Below, piece after piece: positions 1-51,742 of a stretch of 64,000 bases of DNA. A program made the translations under genes and the position numbers. The stretch comes from Rhineura floridana. Taxonomy: Eukaryota > Chordata > Lepidosauria > Squamata > Rhineuridae. Every line of letters starts with the position of its first letter. Position 1 is the first letter of the stretch. Under the pieces are notes generated by a model, which saw only the letters and a program-made list of their open reading frames with translations, was not told the origin of the DNA and did no database searches. The stretch is taken from contig NC_084497.1 in NCBI RefSeq assembly GCF_030035675.1, forward strand, positions 28,697,937 through 28,761,936, in the 5' to 3' direction.

Positions 1-89
1 GTGGGGATACGATACAGCAATCTATTTTCTAGTTAACCAAGTTGTGCAGCCAACATACTCCAGAGCTCCGGACACTTATCTTTTCTGGG

Positions 90-300
90 AAGCCACTTTG
101 AAGTGCCTTCTTCTGAGTCAGACCCTTGGTCCATCCAGTTTACTATTGTCTGCACTGGCTGGCAGAGGCTCTCTAGACTGAGTTTCAGACAAGGAGTCTC
201 TCCCAACCCAACTTGGAGATGCCATTGGGGACTGTCAAGCAGAGATGTCGTTGGAGGAGGCATGCAGCTTTGGGACTCCACCGCCATTCCCACCGAACAG
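90..300 (-). mobile_element. tRNA-Ala-like SINE fragment, reverse orientation
   Basis: TGGTCCATCCAGTTTACTAT, TGTCTGCACTGGCTGGCAGA and GTCTCTCCCAACCCAACTTG are the inverted body of the SINE family at 63541. The head is degraded. Confidence 0.5.
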
Positions 301-469
301 GAATGATGTCATCTGCCAAAGCACCAGGATACGTGATGGACCCTCCTTGCACTGATGAGCGAATGGGGTGATAACAAGGCCTTCAAGTATCACTACTGAC
401 ATAGAGGAAGTCATTGAATGGCTTTCAGCTGAGCCTACCAAATTGAGTTTTATGCTATGCACTGCTGTC

Positions 470-470
470 T

Positions 471-504
<34 letters not shown>
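470..504 (+). repeat. (TG)n(AG)n microsatellite
   Basis: A short TG run changes directly into an AG run, 35 bp in all. Confidence 0.9.
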
Positions 505-505
<1 letters not shown>

Positions 506-1087
506 TGGGTCAACATAGCGTCCTACATTTTGGAACTCTGCTTGGGGACTCGGGTCTGGGGGCTGCCATGATGAGCTCCTGTGCTTCCAAATCCATCACT
601 ATACCACTGCCACCAAGGGCTGCTGCTGGCTGACCCCATCTGAGGAGCAGTACAAGTCTGGCTGTTGGAGCCAAACCCTTGGAGTGGAGATGAGGAAGGG
701 AAGACATTCCATCGGTACCACAGCAGGCATTCCAGACACAGATGCAAGGCAGGTGAGAGCATGGAGCTGAGCTGGAAAAGCAGGAGAGGTAAGTGGGCAG
801 CAGGGAACAGGCCGAAACAGGGACAGACCCCAGTGGAAACGCCAGTTCCCCTATTTGTGTGTGTGGGAGCGCAACAGCGAGAAAGAGAGCGGGAATCATT
901 TTGCTCTGGGTTCCAAAGGGTTGCTGAGCAATCCAGAGAGCATCTTAGCTCTAACGGTGTGGATGGGCTGGTAGGGATATGACCAGGCCTCTTCCCTGAG
1001 TATTCAACTGTTGCTCAAAAGAACTAGCTTGGGTGAGTCTCTGCCCAGTTGCTCATGAAGCTGGAAACTTGCATCCATCTCCTATTA

Positions 1088-1322
1088 TTATCATCATCAT
1101 CATCATCAACAACATTTACAGTATAGACCACCTTTCCTCCAAGGAGCTCAAAGTGGCATACCTGGTTTTCCCCTCTCCATTTTATCCTCACAACCCTGTG
1201 AGGTAGGTTAGGCTGAGAGGCAGTGAGGTCACCCAGTGAGCTTCATGGCCGAGTGGGGATTTGAACCCTGGCCTCCCAGATCCCAGTCCAACTCTCTAAC
1301 CACTACACCACACTGTTCAGCC
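1088..1322 (-). mobile_element. tRNA-derived SINE, reverse orientation, with (ATC)n
   Basis: The minus strand reads GTGGTGTAGTGGTTAGAG, GGGTTCAAATCCCC, CTCACTGGGTGACC, and GCTCCTTGGAGGAAAGGTGG. The 3' end abuts an ATC microsatellite (1091-1107). It belongs to the same family as the copy at 5966. Confidence 0.75.
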
Positions 1323-1565
1323 CCCTAGGGGAAACTGGCCACTGGAATACGTGACAAGTGTGGGGCCCTTATTTTTAAAATTTGTAATTTTTTAAAATGT
1401 ATTTAAACAAAAGCAAAATGTATTAGGCTGCCCATATTTACATTCTGACTATTCTGCAATGATCTCCTCTGTCCTTAGTCTTCCCATTTCAAAGTCCCTC
1501 AGCCTGGATGATTCAATGGAACCACACAGGAGCTGCTGTCACTCAGGGACTGTGCCCCAGGGAGT

Positions 1566-1705
1566 GGTCTGTAGGCACATGAGGCCATTGCCTTGCTAAC
1601 TCTGTGGAGGTCTGAGTCTGGTCAGTGCCTAGATGGGTGAGCTTGTGAATCACACGGGTACCACCTTGGATTCCATGACAGAAGGAAGGCAGGATATAGA
1701 TGCTA
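1566..1705 (+). mobile_element. Older copy of the 5S rRNA-derived SINE
   Basis: It shares GTGGTCTG.AGGCACATGAGGCCA at the start, TCTGGTCAGTGCCTAGATGGG in the 5S-like core and an ACCTTGGATTCC...GGCAGGATATA tail with the copy at 42853, but is considerably more diverged. Confidence 0.55.
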
Positions 1706-2715
1706 CTGCATATAAGAGAAGGGACAACTCTTCCAAGTTGACACTGCTTTAGTTGTTCCTCATGCAAGCAATCTGCCGCTTATCTAATCCAGGGGACCTT
1801 TTTAGTTGATCAAAAGGTTTTAAAACCAGTCAATAAACAAACTTGGCTCTGCAGTCCTGGTTATCTTCAGAGTTTTGCTTTCTCTAGACAGTTCAATCTT
1901 ATCTTTGCAGGTCTTGGCCAAATCCTTTCCATCTTGCCAACTGATTGCTTGTTGTGTTGGTAGCCAGATTATCTGTGAGTCAACCTGCCGGTGATGTCAT
2001 TTGTTCTTTGTTATCGCTGCCTGGGTGAAAGAGCCAGGTGGGGTCCTAGCAAATGCTGCTGCTGCTGGGCCTGAATTATGGGCGAGATATCCAGGAAATA
2101 CCAAAGTGGCCCTGTTCTTTATATGGCAACAAGGCTGGATCACCTGTGTGACTCATCCACCTTTCCTTCTTCCCACTTTGGCAGTTTAAACACGGCCCGG
2201 CCCGGCAAAGAACACAGAGGTGCAGCCTTTTAGGGTTAGGCTATAAAGCCACTGCTTTTCGGGCTGCAGGCTCTGAGTCACTGCTGATGAAGTCAACTTG
2301 GTGCTCTTCCTCTGAACATGCAAGTTCTTGTCCATTGCCCTTGATGGACCGCTCCTGTCTGGGCATTGCATTCTTTCTCATTTTGCAGATTTCCCCCCCC
2401 CCCCAGGTAGGGGAGGCAAGTTAGGTCAAGAGACTTCACAGAAGCTGTTGGGCCTGGATTGTTAGGAACTCTTGAACCCATTCGTTTTTACAAATTATAT
2501 GCAAGAGTTATCATACAAGCTGAAATGAATCTCTGAAATTAATCTATTCTTCTGAAACCTGATTTCCCACACATTGGCTTTCTCATAGAAGAGTACCTAC
2601 ATTGTTTATATTTTATCAGATTTAAACTGATTGTGCAACAATTAAAATCCAAGACAAATAATTTGAAAGCAACAAAAATTTCACTGGATACGGGAGGAAG
2701 GTACTTTCAGTATTA

Positions 2716-2757
2716 TTATTTATTAGATTTATATCCCGCCCTTCCTCCCAGTAGCTA
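2716..2757 (-). repeat. SINE/LINE tail fragment
   Basis: On the minus strand it reads TACTGGGAGGAAGGGCGGGA then TATAAATCTAATAAATAATA, the same terminus as at 17915-17995. Confidence 0.5.
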
Positions 2758-3117
2758 GGCATGATGAAGGGGCTCCTGAGTGCAGCTTTCTCCATTGGCT
2801 AGATGTATGTGCGTGGCATTCAGCTGGAGCTTGGAACATGCACGATGGACTTCAGCTATGATGGTTGTTTGACTAACATCTCTGCAGCTTGCGTCAAATT
2901 TACAGTTTAAATTTACAAATTTAGATGCAAAAAATGCCACAATGGGGAAAACCACAAATCCCTTCAGCGTAGCACTCTCAAGTGCCACAGGGAAGCTCAC
3001 AGTCATGGAAGAAGATTCTCTTGGGGATCAGGAACTGGCTAGGAAACAGATAGGAGACAGTAGGAATAAATGGCCAGTTATCCTAACGGAGGGATGTAGA
3101 AAGTAGATCCCCCACCC

Positions 3118-3569
3118 CCAAGGATCGGAATTGGGACCTGTACTTTTTAACTTCTTCATAAATGATTTAGAGTTAGGGGTGGGCAGTGAGATGGCCAAGT
3201 TTGCTTATGATACTAAATTGTTCAGGGTTGTTAATGCAAAAAGGGATTGCAAAGGGCTCCGAAAGGATCTGTCCAATCTGAGTGAATGGGCAGTAAAACG
3301 GCAAATGCAATTCAATGTAAACAAGTATAAAGTTATGCATATTGGAGCAAATAATTTAATTTCACGTGCTCCTGGCGTATGAACTGGCGGTGACTGACCA
3401 AGAATGAGGCCTTGGGGTCATAGTGGATAGCAGCAACTGTGAAAAAGGCAGATTCCATGCTAGGAATGATTAGGAAAGGTATTGAAAATAAAACTGCTGA
3501 CATCATAATCTACAGTGTGGCTGCATTTAGAATACTGTGTACAGTTCTGGTTGTCTCTTCTCAAAAAGG

Positions 3570-3608
<39 letters not shown>

Positions 3609-3900
3609 TTAATTTTTGTGTTGCCTATCTGGCCGAAGCCACTCTAGGCGACATACATATTAAAATTCAACAGTACAATATAAATACATAATAAAATACA
3701 GTGCAGTCAACAATAATCATTTTAAAAAGCAGCAATACAGAACAATTTGGGGCCATCAATAGAGGATATCGTAGAGGTGGAAAAGGTTCAGAAAAGGGCA
3801 CCCAGAATGATCAAGGGGATGGAGCAACTCCTCTAGGAGGAAAGGATGCCGCATTTGGGGCTTTCTAGTTTAGAGAAAAGTCAGTGGACATCCAGTGGAA
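3118..3900 (+). mobile_element. CR1-type LINE 3' fragment, split by a later insertion
   Basis: 3131-3380 encodes the CR1 reverse-transcriptase segment GPVLFNFFINDLELGVGSEM...FAYDTKLF...LSEWAVKRQMQFNV. The FADDTK catalytic box has become FAYDTK. The 3' part (GGAAAAGGTTCAGAAAAGGG... through TGGGGCTTTCTAGTTTAGAG) resumes at about 3762. The two parts are separated by a TAA repeat and a reverse-strand LINE end. The copy is 5'-truncated and dead. Confidence 0.85.
3571..3762 (-). mobile_element. L2-type LINE 3' end with (TAA)n tail, inserted in the CR1
   Basis: On the minus strand it reads ...GTCGCCTAGAGTGGCTTCGGCCAGATAGGC, then a run of about twelve ATT units (3571-3606 on +). AGGATA of the CR1 target occurs on both sides, consistent with a short target duplication, so this insertion is younger than the CR1. 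Confidence 0.7.
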
Positions 3901-5794
3901 CTGAAAGTTGGAAGATGCAGGACTGACAAAAGAAAGTCCTTCGCATAGCATATTGTTAAGAAGATCTTCACTGTCCCCTTGTCAATGCCATCCTTTTGAA
4001 CCGAACCTGCTAACTCAAGAGCTTGGCTGAGGCAACCTCTGAAAATTTGGATCCTGCACTTTTTCAATTTGGTCAATTTGGATCCTGCACTTTTAAAAAA
4101 AGGATTCATTAATTTGGGTGGGCCTTTGCCCCCAATCTTATTTCTAATTCCAGGATCTGGGCTGCCTACGCATTTCCTTCTCTTTTTCGAGTAGTTCTCT
4201 GACGGCAACACTAGGATGGAGGTTCACATGTCCATTCTTAGTTTTTAATTGCCAGCAGGTCAATGTTTAGGAAGGTTACCGGCACCACCCTTGCACCCGG
4301 TTTATGGTCAGCATGACATGACGCTGGTAAAGCATACATTCAGGCACCCCAATGACTCTATATGGCAATAACGCACACCTCTCTGTAATGCCTGTCTCTC
4401 ACCCACCTCCTGCAATTATTTCAGCAAACAGACAGCAGAACAATGACAGAAGCTTGCATGCCTAAGGTATGCCAAGAACACACAAGGCAGACTCCGCCTC
4501 TCCACCTGAGAGAAAGTGCTACGCCTTAAAGAAGCCAAACCCAAAATTCCTTCCAGGCAATTCATGCTTGACTTCTTCAAACCGGGTGACACCCCCCCCC
4601 CAGTTCAAGAACATGTCCTTGGTGGCGTGAGACAGTGAGCAGGTGCACCCTGAAAAAAAAAAACATGGAGGTAGGGGACTAACATGAAAGTCACCCCTGC
4701 TTCCACTTCTCTTGGCTTCTTGGCCAATAGCTGGCGCTAATCCCTTAAATTCCTTTATCTGCCCATAGCATACAGACCTTCTGTAGGTAGATTTTTCTTT
4801 TTCTACACCCAAGCTGACCTTTCACTTCTCCTAATTCTGTGGACTGTTTGCCTGTCAACATTCTCTCGCAGGCACCTTCACCCTGAGCATTCCATGACAT
4901 CAAAGATGCTCAGCCAATGGCTGCAGATAGAGCAGGGGCTGTTACACAGCCTATGTAAAAAGCAAAGGGTTGGCTGACAAGCTGATGTTTCTGTGATTGA
5001 CTTTGCTTCTTCTCTAAGAATTGAGAACTTCATGGGGGGCAGCACTGTTTCCTAAACACTAATTCTATATTGGTTCTATTGGCATTTGTTAATAAAGCAA
5101 GACTATTGTTACTGGAGCTGTATTAATACTGGAGAGAAAGGGAATGTACTTGTGTGTGTGTTTGCAGCTAAGAAATGAACCGTGTGGATTTTAATTATAA
5201 TCAAAGCTGGGTCTTCATGGAGGTCAGATAAACTCTGCCAGCTCTTTTGCCGTGAACTGTACTGAGACTGGACGTGCTCTCAAGCAGAAGCAAAACAAGC
5301 TATTTTTTCAGTGCCCCCCCCCGCTCCCCACAATGTCCTGTGTGAACTTCACAATGCCCAAGCTGTCTCACTTCCCAGTAAGTCAGCAGTGGCTGCAGGA
5401 GACTTCAATGCAGCCAGTGGAGAAAGGCAGCCTCTCCAATCGAACACAATGCTCCTTCTGTGCAGCTGGGGGGAAAGGGAAGGCGGGAAGGGGGGCAATG
5501 AATGTGGGGAAGGACAGCCTGGAGGCTGGGTGGTGAATCTCCGCTCTCCGATGACAATGGAGCTGTTACTGATGTGCAGGCCTTCGTGCTTGTGCTCTAC
5601 CAAGCCAAAGGCAGCCCACCCACCCCGGTCATGTTTGGTGACTTACAGGGGGTTGGAAGAAGACGACCCTGATTTTGCTGCCTGCCTGGGAATGCAAAAA
5701 CACACTGCGTGGCTGGTGGCTGCATTTGGTCTCAGACAGACAGCAGCTACCTGGGCTCCCTTTAGTACATTTCCCATAATCTGTATGACTGTTA

Positions 5795-5880
5795 ACATTT
5801 ACAGCACATGATTCCTGGGAACTGCCCCTCAGTTCCCAGCACCCTTAAACTACAGTTCCCAAGATTCTTTGGGGGAAGGC
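5795..5880. repeat. Inverted-repeat fragment (MITE-like)
   Basis: ATTCCTGGGAACTG and CAGTTCCCAAGATTC are imperfect inverted arms, a pattern of a dispersed DNA-element remnant. The family is not identified. Confidence 0.35.
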
Positions 5881-5965
5881 ATTTGCTGGAAATGTATGAC
5901 GTGTCTGCAGCCTGTATGACTTTGTTTCCTTTCATCCCAACTGCTCAGCCCTTCTTCTTTTGGAC

Positions 5966-6192
5966 AGTGTGGCATAGTGGTTAGAGTGTCAGACTAAGAC
6001 TGTCAAGACCCAAGTTCAAATCCCCACTCAGCCACAAAGCCCACTTTGTTGACTATGAGCCAGTCACTATCTCTCTGCTTAAGCTACCTTACAGGGCTGT
6101 TGTGAAACCAAAATGGGCAGAACCGTATTTGTCATCCCTGAGCTCTTGGGGCCAAAAGTAGGATGTAAATGTGCTAAAGAAAGAAAGAAAAC
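5966..6192 (+). mobile_element. tRNA-derived SINE
   Basis: GTGGCATAGTGGTTAGAGTG (A-box region) and AAGTTCAAATCCCC (B box) form the head. A CAGTCACTATCTCTCTGC core, a GAGCTCTTGGGGCC...GATGTAAAT LINE-like tail and an AAAG-rich end follow. It lies just upstream of the IFFO2 CpG island. Confidence 0.7.
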
Positions 6193-6529
6193 ACTCACAC
6201 ACGCTTCTCAAGATGACTCTAGGTCCAGGCTCCCCTCTGCAATGATCCCTGCAACAGGGCAAAGGATTCTGGGATTGCGAGCTTGCCTGTCATGCAGCCT
6301 TTTGGTCTCTGTTGTTCCAATGGGTGGAAATGGCAGGGAAGCTGATTTCAGCTAGACACTGGGGAAAACTGCCTAAGATAGTGATTCCCAAAGCGTTTTC
6401 CCCCTACCCCTCAGCACGAAATCAGCCACGTTTTGAATCCCAGGCAAACTCGATTTCTCCCAACCCCTCCAAAACGCGTCACTTTTTTTTTTAATGGCTT
6501 TAGAAATGCAACGCGATTAATGCGCTTCG

Positions 6530-46783
<40,254 letters not shown>

Positions 46784-49700
46784 TAAATAACCAGAACATT
46801 CTGGTGGAAGGAGAGCAGAAAAAAAGGGGGGGGGGAAATCTAGGAAAAAAGAGTTAAGAAATACAGAGAGATCAAAGACTCCAAAGCCCCTGACCTAGGG
46901 TTCAACCTGAGGTTAGGGTTACACTTCCCCACCCCATCCAAGGATTTGGTGCTGTCAAAAATTTCTACTCTTCTACAAATGGGAAATGTGGACTTCTATA
47001 AGGGAAAAAAATGGTGTGTTAATTGTGCCTTTGCCCCAAGCTGAGCCACTTTGAGCTCCACCGGAATATCGTAGTGCTTTTTATATAAAAATAATAATTA
47101 TAAATAAGCTTCTGGTAGCAGAGGAATGCATTGCTGTGAAAGTTTTTGTACTGGACTGAACTGCTGGGCGAATTTGACCGAGCAGGCCCGTGGTCCTTGA
47201 GTAGCAAATACCACACCATTAAGAAGTGTTGAGGGCAGGTGCCTGTCTGAGCAGGACTGAAACCTGCCCTCTCCCCCCAGAACCCTTTAGTGGCACCCGC
47301 TGCTGGCTCCATGCAGTTAGAAGGGATCTTTTGTTGTGACTTCTTGGAAGAATCCTTTCAGGGACCTGCACAAAGTCTTTCTCTGCCAGGGCCCAGAACT
47401 CTTACGAAGCTTGGCGGCAAGACAAGATGGCAAAAGTCCAACGGGGTGGGAATAGCACTGTTTTAATTACTATGCAAAAAAAAGCAGAGTGTTCGCCTTA
47501 TTTCTGTGGAAAGTGGCCCTGCTGGGCTTCCGTATCACCTGTTGGGAAGAAAGCTGAGCATCACTTGGCACATTTCATCTGTTTGTGGGGCTTGCTCTGG
47601 CCAACGAAGCCTCCCATTGCCAGTTCCATTCCCGGTGTTCCTTCAGTTCCAATGGTCTCCCTTCTGCCTTTATTTACCCTTTTATAGGTTATTTATACTT
47701 CAGCCATCAAATTATATTCTCTCTCTCAAAAAATGTGCTGTCAAGGAAGGACTGCATTTTTGTGCTGCTTTCCCAAGTACAGAGTGTGAGATCTGGCATG
47801 ATAAATTTGGACACCGTCCTTGGCATCAGTATTAATTAAATTGTAGCGTGGGCAAGCCTGAGGGGTGGGGGGCATGATCTTTCCCAGAACAGCTGGAGAG
47901 ACTTCTGTGGCCCTTGGCAAGGACCCACGGCTCCAGGTGGCTTGAAGCCTGTCAGGTGCTACACCCGTTTTTCAGATACACTGAAAATAAGTATTATATG
48001 GTGAGGTTTTTTCTTTTTTAAAAAAATCAAAAGTATTGTGTTCTCGAAAGTGAAGCACTAGTGCTTTGCTTCTCTTTTAAAAAAGCAGACAAGGCTCGCC
48101 CCTACTTTGCACCTTGGTGGTTTAACCACGAGTATCAGAGGTTTATTTGCCAAAGAGTCACCTGGGATGGTGTCATGGGACAGTCTTGGTCCAGATCCCT
48201 TGCTGTTAAGTTAACCAGAACAAAATAATGGCTCTCTACAGACAAGGTTGTCTTTTGTACTTGCTGGCTTTGGAGGCCCAGTCGACCTACTGGTGAAGCT
48301 GCTCTGTGGAGTGCTGGAGGAGTCAAACATTTCTCTCCCTTGCGAAACGCTGCTTAACGACTTGAAAGTGGTTAAAATGGTAGTTGGAGAAGAACCCTCT
48401 CCCCTCACGTCTGCAGATCAACCCTTCAAGCGGTTGTTCTGGGCCTCACTCCAGTGATCCTCCTCTATCAGCCTGAGAAACCCCGGACTGCTGCTTTGAG
48501 TTGCTTGTGGGGATGGCTGGTGCCTAGGCTGAGGAGCGCATCTAGGGTTTCTGCACTTGCCTGGAGGGGAGGTGTTGCCCTTCAGAAGGGGAGCTTTAGT
48601 ATCCCTGTCCATGGAAAAAAAGATGCAATATAAAAACAGACACTTTGTATTTGTCTTTATTTGCTGCTTGAAACTCAAGTTTGCTGCTTCTGGTTAGGAG
48701 CTTTATATTTCATAGCTTAGCAACCCTTTAAAAACTCATCTATGTGGATTTTTGTCAAGCACTTCATTGCTTTCTCTCCCCCTTTGGAAAAGGAATCTCA
48801 TTCCAAAGTGTGTGTTCTTTGCACCCTTTTTCTAGCCAAAGTTGCATGCTTTTCTGACTGAAAATTTAGTGGCGTGGTGAAGATCAGCTGCCCTATCCTT
48901 TTTATTAAGGGTTTGGACTCTGCACTTTCATAAAAAGCATCTTGGGGCCCCTAAGTCAGTGTTGAATTTTGGCTGTTTTAATCCACAGGTTTCTCAAAAT
49001 GCTGGGAGACCGCTGCCAGCTCAGACCGGCAGCTCCTGAGTGCAGGTGTATATCTGTGAAACTTCAGTTACTCACCTGCCTTGGGATTGTGGAATTTTGT
49101 TAAATTGAACAGTTTTATGTCTGTCCTACTTCGGGTGGTTTTTTCTTGGTGGTGGTATTTTTAAACTTCAAAAGCATGGTTCAATGTGTTTGCTTTTCAT
49201 GTTTGGCATGTTAAAGGTAGAGGGGGGGTTAGGCATGAGCAGGGTGATGGTTCTTGTACGGTGGTATAAGTGGGTAGTGGGAGTTGTATCACCAGTCGAT
49301 TTACAAAGGGCACCAACAGAATGGTTCATCTTGTAGTGGCTAAGTGAGTAACTTAAGTAGGTGTTGAATTTATTGTATACGTTAGAGGTAGGTGGGGATT
49401 ATCTGCATAAGAATAATGAAAGAATGGTATGGTACTAGTGGTTAAGATGGTGGTCAGTGTCTTTTTATATCATATGCAAAATGTATTTCAATTTTTGTCT
49501 TCGCCTTTTGAACACGAGGTTTTATTATGTCTAAGGGAGCCTAGGATGAGACGGAGAATAGGTCAGTCCCTTAAGAGCTGCTGGTAGCATCCAGAGTAGC
49601 TTATTTTGTACAGCATTTTATTCAGGCAGCACTGCTCACTTAGTTGATGCCGGTTCCATGGGATTTGCATTTATATGTCTGTAGCAACCAGATTTAAAGC

Positions 49701-49935
49701 TTGTCAGGGGAAAAAATTGTGAAAATGCTGGACATAAATTTTGATGACCTCTTTTTTTTCTTCTGTAAAGCTGTAAATACTTTATTTTCTCTTCATGAGG
49801 CAGTGTCATATTGACACTTTTAAAAAAGAATTAAAATTGGGCCAGTGAGGGTGGATCTTGTTTTCTCACGGGTTTTTAAAGCTAATTATTTTTCTCTGCT
49901 TGTTAGCAACATGAAGACGATCAGTCAAGTTCTTA

Positions 49936-49941
49936 AATAAA
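49936..49941 (+). terminator. IFFO2: Candidate proximal polyadenylation signal of IFFO2
   Basis: Canonical AATAAA lies 3.15 kb after the stop codon, with TTG/TTTT-rich sequence 60-90 nt downstream (TGTTGTTGTTTTTTT near 50006-50020). It would give a 3.2-kb 3' UTR. Confidence 0.5.
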
Positions 49942-51258
49942 CTGGGCTTGTAAAAAAATAGGTGAATTCAGTGAATAAGCCTTGTGCCCATTTTGTGGAT
50001 GCATGTTGTTGTTGTTTTTTTAAAAAAATGTCCCCAGAACCATAATCTAGAACTATTCCCAGTGTTTTATGACTTCATCTTGGCTCAGACAGTGAACAAG
50101 GAAACAAAGCTGTTTTGGAAATGGATGCCAAGGTCAAAAAAACAACTCTAATGAAATTCCCATGGCTTAAACATGCATACTTCTAAGGGAATGCTGTCTT
50201 TTTAAAGGTGTTAAGTTCAGACATCTTAACTGTTTGGCAGCATTTGGGGGAAGCTGTGTAACAAATTGCAGTAGCTGAAAAATGTGATCACCGACCTTAT
50301 TTTTATTTTTAAAAGAAAAGTGAGACCCCCTGGCCAAGGCTTTTATCTCCCACTAGAGGGCAAACATAACAGCACATTTCCTGTTTCCTCAGTCTCTTCA
50401 AATGCATTAATTCCAGAAGCAAATGCTTCTAGATTTCCCCATGCGTCTCAGCTGGGAGCGAAAACTGATAAAAATCTGGAGTTCAGTTTGGAATTACTTG
50501 TTGTTGTTGTTTAAAAAAATGGGTCAAATGCAGTTTTCTGCAGAACAGAGAGAATGGGAGAAATACTAAAATCAAAGTATTCCTGTGCTTCAGTTTTGGT
50601 TAGCTCGCATCCTACATACTTCAGGGTGGAAGGATAAACAGAAGAATGCTTTTGTTTGTTTGTCTTGAAGCAGTTTAGCAAATGGGAATCTGAATGACAG
50701 GAACCTGTGAGGAGTGCCGCCTTCTTCTTTCACCACTTCATTTTTGAGTGGCGTGGGCTGGTGATGCCTGACTGCCGCAAAGAGTGTTAAAATCCATGCA
50801 ATTTTAAAAGAATCAACGGTTTTTAGAAAGGTTTTGTTGACTTCCTGCTTTGTCATCCATTGCAGCTGTGCTTGGCTTGGACAAAACAGGACAGTTCTGT
50901 GCTCAAATGGTCACAGTAGCAAAAGCATGTCAGCAGTTGATTCACCCAGCCAGTACTGTGGATGGAAGATTAGTCATAAAGTGATGTCTTCCATCCTTGG
51001 TTCTAACAAGGTCTGCAGCAACAGACGTATAGCTTCCGGAAAGTGCTTGCACCTGCAACAGTGATTGCGTGGATTGCCCCCTTAATTTTAGTGCATAGAT
51101 GTCAAAAACCAGTCCAGGGCCCTGCGCACGCTCCATGTTCACAGAGGAAGCTCTCTTCCTTGTACATTCATTCACTACTTCTGTGAGCAAAAATGTGTGC
51201 AGACGCATAACACTGTCTTCAGGAATTAATGAGAAAGCCATTCTAGGATTGGATCAGT

Positions 51259-51742
51259 CGTGTGTGTGTCAGCGTGTGTGTGTGTCAGCGTGTGTGTGTG
51301 TCAGCGTGTGTGTGTGTGTGTCAGCGTGTGTGTGTGTGTGTCAGCGTGTGTGTGTGTGTCAGCGTGTGTGTGTGTGTGTCAGCGTGTGTGTGTGTGTGTG
51401 TCAGCGTGTGTGTGTGTGTCAGCGTGTGTGTGTGTGTGTCAGCGTGTGTGTGTGTGTGTCAGCGTGTGTGTGTGTGTGTCAGCGTGTGTGTGTGTGTGTC
51501 AGCGTGTGTGTGTGTGTGTCAGCGTGTGTGTGTGTGTGTCAGCGTGTGTGTGTGTGTGTCAGCGTGTGTGTGTGTGTGTCAGCGTGTGTGTGTGTCAGCG
51601 TGTGTGTGTGTCAGCGTGTGTGTGTGTGTGTCAGCGTGTGTGTGTGTCAGCGTGTGTGTGTGTCAGCGTGTGTGTGTGTGTGTGTCAGCGTGTGTGTGTG
51701 TGTGTGTGTCAGCGTGTGTGTGTGTGTGTGTGTGTGTCAGCG
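51259..51742 (+). repeat. TCAGCG(TG)n minisatellite, 25 units
   Basis: TCAGCG occurs 25 times between 51269 and 51742, separated by TG runs. The period is mostly 20 bp, ranging from 16 to 28, with the longest TG runs at the 3' end. Alternating purine-pyrimidine sequence of this length is Z-DNA-prone. All three forward frames are open through it because no stop can form, so the long Cys-Val ORFs it produces are compositional artefacts. It lies within the probable IFFO2 3' UTR. Confidence 0.97.

Larger units (their letters stand above)
1..6529. other. Upstream flank without recognised gene
   Basis: Apart from the listed SINE, CR1, L2 and MITE pieces, the flank (for example 310-1085, 1760-2710, 3900-5790 and 6195-6530) shows no exon-like sequence, RNA gene or conserved motif that I can recognise. 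Confidence 0.6.

Noticed and set aside
5311-5811. 166-codon open frame upstream of IFFO2
   Set aside because: No family resemblance, overlapping alternative frames of similar length and no promoter features.
1-6529. 3' end of the neighbouring gene (UBR4 expected upstream by synteny)
   Set aside because: No UBR4-like coding sequence or exon was found. The gene probably lies beyond the window.
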